Source: Leucobacter sp. Ag1 (lineage in GTDB: Bacteria > Actinomycetota > Actinomycetes > Actinomycetales > Microbacteriaceae). Taken from it: 58,330 nucleotides of DNA. Below the pieces are notes generated by a model, which was not told where the DNA came from, made no database searches, and was given only the letters and a program-made list of their open reading frames with translations. The stretch's first letter is position 1; every line of letters starts with the position of its first letter. Both the position numbers and the translations under genes were made by a program. Location: NCBI RefSeq assembly GCF_000980875.1, contig NZ_LAYO01000089.1, positions 1 through 58,330 of the forward strand. Direction: 5' to 3'. Positions 9,216-17,976 of the stretch are shown piece after piece.

Positions 9216-9950
9216 TCAGGTCTTGTACGGCCAGCGCTTCGGATTGTCCAGGCCACCCATGAAGCAGAAGTCAATGTATCGGCGAGTCCTTTCGCGCCGA
9301 TACGCCCGCCGCCTCGCCCTCGCCCAAGCTCGGGTAGCAGATTCGGTGTCAACGTAGAGGCGCTTCGCCCGTGATGCCAGCCAGCGTTTCCGGAATCGTC
9401 GCGTCCGCGCGATCCTTGAGCGCGCGTTGACTAGTTCATCGTTGAGGATGACATCGGGGTCCGAAGCGACAATAGTCGCCGCCCACCGGCGCTGTCTCTG
9501 ACGCCTGTCCACAAAGGTGACACAGACCGTCAGCAACAGATATGCAGCCATACAGGAGATGAAGACCCAGAAGGCAAGATCCATGTTCGTGGCCTCCCCT
9601 GCCGATCCCGTACGCTGCAGATCTGATTTCTCAGACTGATAGAGCCAGATGAACCCTGCCAGCGTCATCACACCAGCCACTCCAGTGCACCAAACCAGGA
9701 GGTTGCGCCAGGGAGAGGGATTGTGATGTCGATACGCGACTAGAAGCAAGGAATCCATCCGGATCTGCTGGTTGACCGCTTTTCTCGCTACGGGGTCGTC
9801 TTGGGCGAGGTTGCGGGCTATCTCCAGCCGAGAAAGAGAGGCTTCCAAGCGTCTAGGGTAGGAAAGTTGAACGAGGAAGCCGCCGACAGCGACCAGCCCC
9901 GTGGCTCCGCCAATCGCGGTAGCTACTGGCACCCACTCTTCTAAGCTCAT
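9216..9950 (-). CDS. membrane protein upstream of NACHT gene
   Basis: A 244-residue predicted membrane protein of unknown family. Hydrophobic segments lie at about residues 7-29, 83-105 and 126-146. A very Arg-rich tail follows (RRQRQRRW, RARRRAYRRERTRR) and would sit in the cytoplasm near nucleic acid or the membrane surface. I chose the ATG at 9950; an in-frame TTG ten codons upstream (9980) is possible. It is the first gene of the minus-strand set membrane protein, NACHT, helicase, and could be the membrane effector or anchor of that system; this is inference from position only. Confidence 0.6.
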   Translation of the reverse strand: MSLEEWVPVATAIGGATGLVAVGGFLVQLSYPRRLEASLSRLEIARNLAQDDPVARKAVNQQIRMDSLLLVAYRHHNPSPWRNLLVWCTGVAGVMTLAGFIWLYQSEKSDLQRTGSAGEATNMDLAFWVFISCMAAYLLLTVCVTFVDRRQRQRRWAATIVASDPDVILNDELVNARSRIARTRRFRKRWLASRAKRLYVDTESATRAWARARRRAYRRERTRRYIDFCFMGGLDNPKRWPYKT

Positions 9951-10062
9951 CGGTCCCAACCTACCGGCCGTGCCGGACAAACTGGTCGCGACGTGTCAAG
10001 GGGCCCAAGGGATTCCACTTAGAAATGAACCAGCCAAGGAAACCGGAGGAATCCCGGAGTTC

Positions 10063-10500
10063 ATGGAGCGTCCAGCAGGCCGAGCGGTGGTGAGCCAAAC
10101 ACCGTTGTTGCCCGTGGCCCGCGCTGTCGCGCGAACGGGCGGAACGGCCGGACTACTCACGTCCGTCCTTGGACTCGCGCTCCTCGGGTTGGCGCCGAGC
10201 GCCTACTCCCTGTTCGACGCAGCAATCGCCTTCGGTGTGATGATTGGCACCGTCACCCCGCTCGCCTTCGCCCACCTCGCCGTATCAGCTCCCGAATCGC
10301 GCATGGGCCGAACACTAGGCAGCGCCGAGTTGGGCCGCGAACTCGGCGACGCCGGGGGTCCCTTCCTCGTCGGCGCAGCTGCCACCGTTTGGGCACTTCC
10401 CGCGGCTCTTGCCCTGCTCGCAGGCGCCACTCTCGCGGCGTCCTTCGTCAGCTGGACTACACTTCGTGCGCCAGCGACCATCCCACGCTCGTCAGCTTAG
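10063..10500 (+). pseudogene. C-terminal fragment of an MFS transporter
   Basis: The reading frame from about 10,130 gives four hydrophobic segments typical of the last helices of a major facilitator superfamily permease (GGTAGLLTSVLGLALLGLAP, FDAAIAFGVMIGT, GPFLVGAAATVW, ALALLAGATLAASF), with a short loop like MGRTLGSAELGRELGD between them. The N-terminal two thirds are absent, and the upstream part of the frame overlaps the start of the minus-strand membrane protein gene. I read it as a truncated transporter left by rearrangement. Its last bases overlap the end of the next minus-strand gene. Confidence 0.55.
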
Positions 10501-10860
10501 GCCCGCTGCAAATTCTCCCGACCGCCATACCTGCGGCTTCACCCGGTCATGGACCCAGTGCCCGATCAGTAGCAGCAGGCTGACCGGCCCGAGAACGATG
10601 AACGCGATCCCCATGGCCAGGCACCACAGAAGCGGCAGGCTCAACCACACAACGCCGTCATCGTCGATGAAGGACTTTAGCATGTTCGCGACCAGGAAAT
10701 ACGGCACTGCGACAAGCATGGACGGCACACCCCATTTCAGGCCAGCACGGCGACTAATGCGAGAGATCAGCCGTGGGCCAGGTGCATAGCGGGCCACGAA
10801 ATAGTAGGCGCGGGAGACCCTGGCGAAGACAAAGCGAAGAATGATGTTCCTCTCGAACAC
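10492..10860 (-). CDS. small membrane protein of conjugative elements
   Basis: A 122-residue protein. The basic N-terminus (MFERNIILRFVFARVSRAYYF) is followed by two strong hydrophobic segments (WGVPSMLVAVPYFLVANML at about 43-61; WLSLPLLWCLAMGIAFIVLGPVSLL at about 72-97) and a short cytoplasmic tail. Similar small proteins recur in actinobacterial integrative elements and are often mislabelled as sulfate permease; this is recalled, not searched. No transporter motif is visible, so no function is assigned. It ends against the MFS relic and may belong to the element's transfer or cargo genes. The 197 bp that follow, up to 11057, hold no gene I can support. Confidence 0.55.
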   Translation of the reverse strand: MFERNIILRFVFARVSRAYYFVARYAPGPRLISRISRRAGLKWGVPSMLVAVPYFLVANMLKSFIDDDGVVWLSLPLLWCLAMGIAFIVLGPVSLLLLIGHWVHDRVKPQVWRSGEFAAGLS

Positions 10861-11057
10861 ACGGCGAAGGAGCGGCGCTTTGAGAGTTGCCCGGAGGCCT
10901 GCCCAAGGGGCTAAGAATGTTGTCGCAGGGGTTGCCGATTCACTTCCACTGTACGTCCGAGCCTACGGAAGCGGAAGTGCGCCGAAACTGCTGATCCGCC
11001 ATCACCCAATGGGGTTCCCTTCGCGATCGAGATGCTAGTTGTCAGAGCGAGCGTCCC

Positions 11058-11962
11058 TTGGCCGGTACTCGGCTGTCTGAGTTGGGCCTCGCACGCCGCG
11101 ACCCCGCTGCCGGAATTCCCTACGCCGACTGGGCGGCTCAAGTGGCTGCGCGGCGGCGTGACCTCATCGGCGCGCTCACCGAGACGGTGCTCGACCGTCG
11201 GCTCACCCCGGTCAAGCACACCGCAATCGACCTCGCCCTCGCAGATGCCGTCCGATCATCCGAAGTGCCGATCCTGCCCATGGTCGTCGAACGCATCCTC
11301 ACCCCCTCCGCCACAGACGATCCCGACGGGCGACTCACCGAGGACTGCCGGATGGTCGGGCACACGCTGCGCCGCCTGGTCGCCGGCGACCTCTCCGGAC
11401 TGTTCGACGGCCCCTCCACCGAGAAGTTCGGCCCAACCCTCCCGATGCTCCCCCTCGGCCTCTCCCGGGTTGCAGAGAACTCGGCGCTGCTCGCGGTGCT
11501 GATGACATGCTCGGCCGCATGGATGGAAGCCGCCCTCCAAGACCCGTCCGCGGGCAACGGTTCGTGGTCTACGACGAGGCCTGGTGACTCATGTCCTACC
11601 CCGCACTCCTCGCCCGAATGAACGCGCAATGGCGACTCGCCCGCCACTACGGGATCGCGAACCTGCTCATCTTCCACAAGCTCACCGACCTCGAAAATGT
11701 CGGAGACCAGGGCTCACGCATGCGCGCCCTCGCATCCTCGCTCCTCGCGAACGCGGAAAAGCGAATCGTGTACCGGCAGGAATCCGACCAGCTCGGCGCC
11801 ACCGCGCAAACCCTCGGCCTCACCGGCACCGAACGCTCACTCCTGCCCGGCCTCGGCATCGGGCAAGGACTGTGGAAGATCAAGAACCGCAGCTTCGTCG
11901 TGCAACATCAACTCCACCCCGCCGAGCTCGCGTTGTTCGACACTCGGGCTCGAATGCTCTAG
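11058..11962 (+). pseudogene. broken VirB4/TraC-type conjugation ATPase
   Basis: The C-terminal part of the ATPase that energises type IV secretion in actinobacterial conjugative elements. The frame from 11058 gives RLTEDCRMVGHTLRRLVAGDLSG and FDGPSTEKFGPTLPMLPLGLSRV, typical of the ATPase core. Near 11,555 the frame shifts, and the second frame reads RFVVYDEAW, then TGA at about 11,586, then LMSYPALLARMNAQW, NLLIFHKLTDLENVGDQG and ANAEKRIVYRQESDQLG to the stop at 11962. So at least one frameshift and one nonsense change separate the Walker B region from the C-terminus. The N-terminal half with Walker A is also missing. The transfer apparatus is therefore probably not functional from this copy. 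Confidence 0.8.
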
Positions 11963-12104
11963 AAAGGCACCTGCCGATAGTCGTCATCACCTGGAAGAGT
12001 GCTCGAACGGCCTATTGACGTCACCTGCCCGAGCCAGCTGGACTCCTGACCATCATCGTTTCTCTTGCGGGCCCTAGCATGAGTTCTGTCACTCCGCTGA
12101 TAAT

Positions 12105-12749
12105 TCACCTCCGCACGCCAAGTTCCTTCAGCATAAGAGCGAGATTGTCTTTCAACTTTCCGGGGAGAGAATTGTAGCGTCGGCGCCGCAATTCACCTTG
12201 ATGCTCCTGACGCCACATCTCAAGGTGACCCTGCGTTCCTAACCCAAAGAAGTCAATTGTGGTGGCGCCACGCACGGACGAGTGACGAATCAGAGACGGT
12301 CGATGCGCGTCACCGAGATAGCCACCAACAAAATGCGCATCCCGCTGCTGATCCAGATACGGATGAACAATACGGAGAATCACATCACGATACTCATCGA
12401 CACCCGGTTTCGGTGGTTCAAGAAAATCCTCTGCTTTCTTGATCCGACGATTGCACCAGCTGCAAGCAAGCACAAGATTGAGCGCCTCATACGTCCACTC
12501 GGGATACTTCTTGACTGACTTTGGAACAACATGATCAAGGTCGGCCTCCCTTCGAGCCGTCGGAGTGATCGACAACAAGCAAAACGCGCATCGGCCAGAC
12601 TGATTATCCTCGGCCCAAGAGCGCAAGTTGTCAACGAATCTCTTCCGAGCCCCAGTGCGAGACTTCCAGCCGATCCACGCACCAGCAGAGTCCCGTCGCT
12701 CTGTCAGGCTGAGGCGCATCTCCTCAGGAGGCTCTGATAGCGGTATCAT
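12105..12749 (-). CDS. ptuB: HNH endonuclease, Septu PtuB-like
   Basis: A 214-residue HNH nuclease that probably cuts nucleic acid as the effector of a two-gene defence system. Key residues are CAFC (54-57), DLDHVVPKS (70-78, the catalytic His with its Asp) and LVLACSWCNRRIKK (93-106, second Cys pair and Asn), giving a Cys4-type HNH. The rest is helical without other motifs. The ATG overlaps the stop of the upstream ATPase gene by 4 bp (ATGA), so the two are translationally coupled. The ATPase-then-HNH order is that of Septu (PtuA-PtuB). Some retrons carry the same pair, but no reverse transcriptase lies nearby. The Septu name is by architecture, not by search. Confidence 0.75.
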   Translation of the reverse strand: MIPLSEPPEEMRLSLTERRDSAGAWIGWKSRTGARKRFVDNLRSWAEDNQSGRCAFCLLSITPTARREADLDHVVPKSVKKYPEWTYEALNLVLACSWCNRRIKKAEDFLEPPKPGVDEYRDVILRIVHPYLDQQRDAHFVGGYLGDAHRPSLIRHSSVRGATTIDFFGLGTQGHLEMWRQEHQGELRRRRYNSLPGKLKDNLALMLKELGVRR

Positions 12750-13984
12750 CGCGTGCGCTCCAGTTCCATCTCAACCTCTCGAAGAATGTCCTGGACGAGA
12801 GGCGTCTCCTCATTTGCCACGCCTTGCAGACGCTTTTGAGCGAGACGAACCTCGGACACTCGAGCCTCGCTCGGTTCCGCGATAAAGCTCGCAAGAAGCG
12901 TGAGGTCTTCCTCAACTTCGGTATTCCCGACCACCCGTGCGCCGAACACGCGATAGAGGATGTTCTCGACGGAGCGCCCTCCGACCGCCTCTTCGAAGGG
13001 CTCGAACCTGCCCCACTGCTCACCCGACGACAGCACATCGTCTGCATCCACCACCACGTGGGGGGAATGGGTCGCGATGACGATATGCGACTCCAGGTCC
13101 TTTGGCACCAAGGCCCGAAGCAGCGGAGCGACTGCCGACTGCCAAGTGGGGTGCAGGCCAATCTCAGGTTCGTCGATGAGCACAAGCGAATCTGGGGCTA
13201 TGTGCGCGGCGAGGCGAGCAGCCAGTGAGATAACCAGGAGCTGACCAGCGCTTAGCCCACTGACGGAGTCATGCCGAGTGCCTTGGGTGAACACAAGGTT
13301 CGCTACCAGTTCGCCTCGCTTCCGAAGGTGAGCGATTCCGTCTGCCATATCGACCTCGCACTTCTGCGCGGAGCTTTCGATTTCGCCCATGAAATAGTGC
13401 CACGCATCGAGATCAAGCTTTGAGGGTTCGGCCCGCATCTCACGAAGAAGCGGAAGAACCGCAGCTTCGAACAGGTCCAGCGGACGGGGACCGAGCTTAG
13501 TCTCTTGCACCATCCGAGGCCTACCCCGAGGAGGCTTCTTTTCCGCTTCAAGTTCGAGGGCGAATTCCGAGAAACCGATCACTTTGAGCGCGTCATGAAG
13601 AGCTTGGATTCTCGACACATCTCGCAAACTCAGGAGGACGGAATCAATCGTAAGTGATTCGACTGCTTTCGTACCGGTCCAGTTTGTGGCCTGGCGCACT
13701 CCAAGGTATCGGTACTTGTCCAATCGCCTAGTGGAAGGAAAGACATCTGTGACCAAGTTAGAGATCGCCAACACTTGCGAGAATTTGTGCATGGAGGGAA
13801 CGATATCGATGACGGAGTCGTTCTCTTTATTTCTACCTTCAGCGGCATCAACGATCGCTCGAAGGAGCTGGCTCTTCCCACTACCATTTGGCCCAATGAC
13901 ACAAGTCACCCGCGACGCACTGGCTTCCATGACGTCAAGCTCGAAGTAAAAGTCGGGGATATTAAACTTAGTTAGGTGAGGCAC
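12746..13984 (-). CDS. ptuA: ABC/RecF-like ATPase, Septu PtuA-like
   Basis: A 412-residue ATPase of the ABC/SMC-like class used in Septu and OLD-type defence. It shows GPNGSGKS (Walker A, 31-38), SGLSAGQLL (ABC signature, about 243), LVLIDEPEIGLHP (Walker B and D-loop, about 265-277) and IVIATHSPHVV (switch His, about 297). Residues 50-240 are an insertion between Walker A and the signature. The proposed start is GTG with no clear ribosome binding site. The coding sequence is visibly more AT-rich than neighbouring genes (AAATTTAGTT-like stretches near the start), which suggests separate acquisition. It precedes and overlaps the HNH gene. By analogy it would form the ATP-dependent sensor or regulator that controls the HNH nuclease. 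Confidence 0.75.
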   Translation of the reverse strand: MPHLTKFNIPDFYFELDVMEASASRVTCVIGPNGSGKSQLLRAIVDAAEGRNKENDSVIDIVPSMHKFSQVLAISNLVTDVFPSTRRLDKYRYLGVRQATNWTGTKAVESLTIDSVLLSLRDVSRIQALHDALKVIGFSEFALELEAEKKPPRGRPRMVQETKLGPRPLDLFEAAVLPLLREMRAEPSKLDLDAWHYFMGEIESSAQKCEVDMADGIAHLRKRGELVANLVFTQGTRHDSVSGLSAGQLLVISLAARLAAHIAPDSLVLIDEPEIGLHPTWQSAVAPLLRALVPKDLESHIVIATHSPHVVVDADDVLSSGEQWGRFEPFEEAVGGRSVENILYRVFGARVVGNTEVEEDLTLLASFIAEPSEARVSEVRLAQKRLQGVANEETPLVQDILREVEMELERTR

Positions 13985-14375
13985 GTCGGGATTCCACTTC
14001 GTCGAAGCTGGTCGGCCCTTGCCAGCGCAAGAGGATGAGAAGGCTCACTCTAGCAAAGAGTGCACGCACGTTGCTTGGATACGAAACCTGGAAACCGCAC
14101 GAACCGTTCGCCGCAAGCGTCCTTCTTGTGCACAGCATTCAAGTGACACCGCTTCGAACGGTGCTGCACTATTGTGCCCGGAGTCGAAGGATCCGACATA
14201 GAAATGACCGCCAAGCTTTTCGCTGCTCGCATTTGTTACAGCGGCGGTCTTGGCCGGTCACGACACCCCAGAATTAGCGGACCATGTAGCGTCTCAGATT
14301 CGCAGCGCACGCACCTGACTGGTGGCCGTCGCCTTCCTAGCGATGACCTCCGATCTCGTCAGGAAGGCCTCGCGT
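13985..14375. other. intergenic region between divergent ptuA-like and surface-protein genes
   Basis: This 391-bp stretch separates the minus-strand Septu-like pair from the plus-strand surface protein. It should hold both promoters. A small inverted repeat (CACCG, 7-nt spacer, CGGTG) lies near 14,145-14,161. The ribosome binding site AGGAAGG at 14361-14367 serves the gene at 14376. I see no further gene. Confidence 0.4.
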
Positions 14376-16224
14376 ATGTCCAGCACGTCTCTCGTCCCAC
14401 CGGATACCTCACCTCCGCCGCCTGCCCGTGTCACTGCGCGGATCGCGGCGATCCTCACGGCGCTGCTTCTGCTGTTTGGCGGAGTGTTCTTCCCGTCGCC
14501 GGCGCAGGCGGCGACGCTGGGCACCGGGTACGGGGATGAGAATCTGTTCATCGGCGCGTTCTCATCGCACGGACGTCAGACGTATTGCATGGATCTCGGC
14601 TTGGTCGGTCCGTGGGGTACGACTCAGCCGCCCGAGTTGGCGACCACGCTCGATTCGCTCTCCCGCACCCAGCTCGCCGAGCTCAACCACGTGATGGGTC
14701 GGTGGGGTGAATCCCGTGATCCGAACATCACGTCCGCGGTCGCGATGTTCGTCTGGGACGTCGCCGACCACGACGTGTACCTGAGCAAGGGCGGCGACAG
14801 CGGGCTCATCACCCGCGTCCCTGGAAACCAGCAGGCCACCGTCCTCGCGCACCTCGCCGGAATGCGCGATGCCGCCGCCTCGAACGCAGTCAAGGACCCG
14901 TCGGTGTCCTTGTCGATCGCGATGACCGACCAGTACCACGGGACGCTCACGATCACCGCGGACCCGGCGTCCTTGTCCGGCACGGTGAGCTTGTCGAATG
15001 CGACGTTCGCGGACGGTTCTACGTCGGCGACGCCGGGCGCGGGCACGCATCAGATCGTCGGCACCCCGCCCGAGGGTGCACACGACTACCGTGTGCGCGC
15101 AGCGTTCACCGCGTCCTCGGTCGGGCGTTGACCTGTTCTACACGCCTGGGTCGCAGCGCATCCTTGCCGCGGCCTCGTTCAAGCCGTTGCTGGCGCAGGC
15201 GGAGTCGCCGGTGGTTCCGTTGGATTTCCAGCCGGTCATCGAGACGCAGGTGTCGTCGAAGTTCGTGCAGGCCGGCACCCCGTTCACCGACCAGCTCGCG
15301 GTCACGGCTACCAAGCACTCGTGGATCAATGTGAACGGGAGTCCCGTGCCGGTACTCGCCGACGGCACCCTGTACGGACCGTTCGACGCGCAGCCCGCCG
15401 AAGCAAGCGCGCCTCCCGCCGGTGCTCCCGTGCTCGGTACCGAAACCCTCACGCTCACGCATCCCGGGAACTATGTGTCGCCGGGCACGCTCGTGGCGCC
15501 GTCGTCGGGGTTCTACACGTGGGTGTGGAGCATCGACAAGCAGAAGCAGGGCGAGAACGCGAAGTACCTCACCGATTCGTTCACCGACCGGTTCGGCCGG
15601 GTCGCAGAATCGTCGGTGGCGCCGTTCCAGCCGGAGGCGGTGTCGAAGGCGAACGGGCGTCTCGTGACGCTCGGCGATGCGGTCACGGACACGATCACGG
15701 TGTCCTCGACGAAACTCGTACAGGGCACGGACATCCCGAAGGGCGCTTACCTGGTGTTCCGCGCCTACGGCCCCCAGCCCGCAGGCGATGCCCCGGTGTG
15801 CGAGGTGCCGTTCTTCTCCTCGGCGAAGGTGCCGGTCACGCAGGCCCGCCACTACCGCTCCGACGAGACGACCGTCGACAAGCCGGGGAACGTGTACTGG
15901 GTCGAGACCCTGTACGACCAGGACGGGAAGGTGATCGCCTCCGGGAAGTGCGGTGCGCCAGGTGAGACGACCGTCGTGACCGAGCGTCCGCCGGGCACCC
16001 CGCCGACGCCCCCGGTTCCGCAGCCGCCGCTGCCGAAGCCCCCGACATCCCTGGCTCAGACAGGCAGCGACGGGTGGATGAGCCTTGTCTGGGGCGGGAT
16101 CGCGGCAGCGCTCCTCGCGACCGGCGGCACGCTCTGGTTCGGACGCAGGCTCGCGCTCTACCTGGAGCGCAACGGATACGTCAGAGAGGAGGACACCGGT
16201 ATCGAAGACCTGATGAACAAATAG
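14376..16224 (+). pseudogene. LAXTG-anchored surface protein, frameshifted
   Basis: A cell-wall-anchored surface protein of the conjugative element, possibly an adhesin for mating. The start at 14376 has AGGAAGG eight bases upstream. A signal peptide follows (hydrophobic run ILTALLLLFGGVFF, then PSPAQA). The N-terminal domain contains one early Cys (QTYCMDLGL) and a W/D-rich segment similar to thioester or Ig-like surface domains. Near 15,115 the frame shifts: GTCGGGCGTTGA ends frame one, and deleting one G restores GVDLFYTPG in the frame that runs to 16224. The C-terminus has a Pro-rich spacer, LAQTG (sortase E-type signal), a hydrophobic helix and a basic tail. It is either a recent pseudogene or a homopolymer sequencing error. 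Confidence 0.7.
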
Positions 16225-16243
16225 CGCACCCCCCACTGTGACG

Positions 16244-16291
16244 GGCGGAACCGTACGGGCCCCCTCCCCCGAGGGCCTGCGCGGTTCCGCC
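16244..16291 (+). terminator. hairpin after surface-protein gene
   Basis: Arms GGCGGAACCG (16244-16253) and CGGTTCCGCC (16282-16291) are perfect complements and enclose a second GGGCC/GGCCC pairing. The hairpin is followed by TGTTCTCGT, a weak T-run. It sits 19 bp after the stop codon. Confidence 0.6.
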
Positions 16292-16355
16292 TGTTCTCGT
16301 ATGCCCGCCCGGCGCACCTGACCCCTGAACAACAACTTCAGGGAGGGCAGAGATC

Positions 16356-17357
16356 ATGCGGGACAGCGACGACGTGCGGGCGCGAATGGAGATCGCCGCG
16401 CTCACCGAACCCGGGCATACCGTCACCGGGCAGCTGCTCCGCATCATCGGCCCCGCCGAGACCCTCGCGCTGCTCCGGAACCCGCGCATTCCGCTTCCCG
16501 CCAAGGTTGACTCGGTGCTGGGGACGCAGTGGCGAGAGGCGACCGCGGCTCGGCTGGTCGATGGTCTCGCCGACCAGGTGGCCCGCCTCACCGACCGGCA
16601 CGAGCTTCGCGTCCTCACGCCCGGCCGGGCGGGGTGGCCGGCGTCGTTCGCTGATCTTGGCGATCGGGCCCCGGTGATGCTGTGGGCGAAAGGGAACCCC
16701 GAGCTGCTCACGTCGTCGCTGTCGTCACGGGTGACGTTTACCGGGGCGCGGGCCTTCTCCTCGTATGGGGAGCACGTCACGCGGGAGCTCGTGGCGGATC
16801 TCTTGCGGGAGCCGCGGATCGTCGTCGCGGGCGGCGCATACGGCATCGATGCCGCCGCGCACCGTGCCGCCCTCCCGGTCCGCCCCGCATCCACGATCGC
16901 CATCCTCGCCAGCGGCCTGGACCGCCCCTACCCGGCAGGTCACGCGGGGCTGTTCCAAGACATCGTCGATGCCGGCGGAATCCAGATCAGCGAGACGCCG
17001 CCGGAGACGGCGCCAACCAAGTGGCGCTTCATCGCCCGCGCCCGCCTCCTCGCAGCCCTCGGCGGCGCGAGCATCATCCCCGAGGCCGGATACCGGTCCG
17101 GGTCGCTGCTCGTCGCCGCGCGTGGGACCGAGCTCGGACGCTCCGTCGGGGCTGTCCCCGGCCCCATCACCTCCGCCGCATCATCCGGCTGTCACCGGCT
17201 GCTGCGGGAAGGCCTCGCCGAGGTCATCACCCACGCCGGCGATGTCACCGAACTCCTCGACCCCGCCCCGCCGTCGTTCCTCAGCCCCGCCATCCAGGAA
17301 GTCGCCCGCCGAGTCGCACCGGATGCCGGCAAGACCGCTCGCCGCGCCGCCCTCTGA
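16356..17357 (+). CDS. DprA/Smf-like DNA-processing protein on the element
   Basis: A 333-residue member of the DprA family, which binds single-stranded DNA and loads RecA during DNA uptake. The Rossmann-like core is clear: FTGARAFSSYGEHVTREL, VVAGGAYGIDAAAHRAAL, STIAILASGLDRPYPAGH, RFIARARLLAALGGASIIPEA, GSLLVAARGTELGRSVGAVPGP and an SSGCHRLLREGLAEVI end. GGGAGGG lies 8 bp before the ATG. It heads a plus-strand run with the coupling protein and SSB-like genes, so it is probably an element-encoded paralogue that handles transferred single strands and not the host competence dprA. The usual C-terminal winged-helix domain is short or absent. Confidence 0.8.
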   Translation: MRDSDDVRARMEIAALTEPGHTVTGQLLRIIGPAETLALLRNPRIPLPAKVDSVLGTQWREATAARLVDGLADQVARLTDRHELRVLTPGRAGWPASFADLGDRAPVMLWAKGNPELLTSSLSSRVTFTGARAFSSYGEHVTRELVADLLREPRIVVAGGAYGIDAAAHRAALPVRPASTIAILASGLDRPYPAGHAGLFQDIVDAGGIQISETPPETAPTKWRFIARARLLAALGGASIIPEAGYRSGSLLVAARGTELGRSVGAVPGPITSAASSGCHRLLREGLAEVITHAGDVTELLDPAPPSFLSPAIQEVARRVAPDAGKTARRAAL

Positions 17358-17424
17358 ACCGCCCCTGCCGCCTCGCCCGTGACCGCGGGCGGACGGCCCC
17401 TCTGTGATCCCGAAGGAGAACCGT

Positions 17425-17976
17425 ATGTCGAAGCGCACCCGCGCGAAAGCCGATACGTCCGTGATGGTGATGGTCCGGATGGTCGTCCAGGACGACGGCA
17501 CCTTGCACGTCACCGTCGATGGTGCCCCATATCTTCCGGTGGAGTTCGCGCCACCGTGGCGGCGCGCCTCCTACCCGCACATCGTCGATGCGATCAGCGA
17601 TGGGCGGCCCGGGCAGACGCTCCGCGTCGACGTGATCGAGACCGACGGCAGGGTCGTCACCGACTTTCGTGTCCCGCGACGTACGGCTCCGGCACCAGCG
17701 CCGGCTCCCGTGCTGGCGCAACAGCACGTCAGCCGGACTGTCGAGGCTCAGACTGTGCCGGCGCCGGCGCGGCCGCGCCTGGCAGAGTTCGCGGGGTCCG
17801 GATTCGTCCCCGGTGAGGACGTAGCGGTGGCGATCGTGATCGCGCACACCGAGACCAGTCCGGACGGGATCTCCCGCACGCTGATCGATGCCCGCTACCT
17901 CGATCACGCCCCGACCCGCGAAGTGATCCTGCTCGGCCGGATCTCCGGCACCATCTGCATCGGCCAACTGACATGA
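17425..17976 (+). CDS. hypothetical protein preceding the coupling protein gene
   Basis: A 183-residue protein with no recognised family. I chose the ATG at 17425 because GGAGAA lies 5 bp upstream; an ATC-preceded GTG at 17404 would add seven residues. The N-terminal half is a beta-rich small domain (TSVMVMVRMVVQDDGTLHVTV, LRVDVIETDGRVVTDFRVP). A Pro/Ala linker follows (APAPAPAPVLAQ), then a second compact beta domain. Its stop overlaps the start of the coupling protein (ATGA), so it is probably a transfer-operon accessory protein. Confidence 0.65.
   Translation: MSKRTRAKADTSVMVMVRMVVQDDGTLHVTVDGAPYLPVEFAPPWRRASYPHIVDAISDGRPGQTLRVDVIETDGRVVTDFRVPRRTAPAPAPAPVLAQQHVSRTVEAQTVPAPARPRLAEFAGSGFVPGEDVAVAIVIAHTETSPDGISRTLIDARYLDHAPTREVILLGRISGTICIGQLT

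Noticed and set aside
12105-13984. The ATPase/HNH pair as part of a retron
   Set aside because: Retrons can carry such a pair, but no reverse transcriptase or msr/msd-like region is next to it.
15100-15130. Programmed frameshift in the surface protein
   Set aside because: There is no slippery heptamer of the usual type or clear stimulatory stem; a one-base indel explains it more simply.
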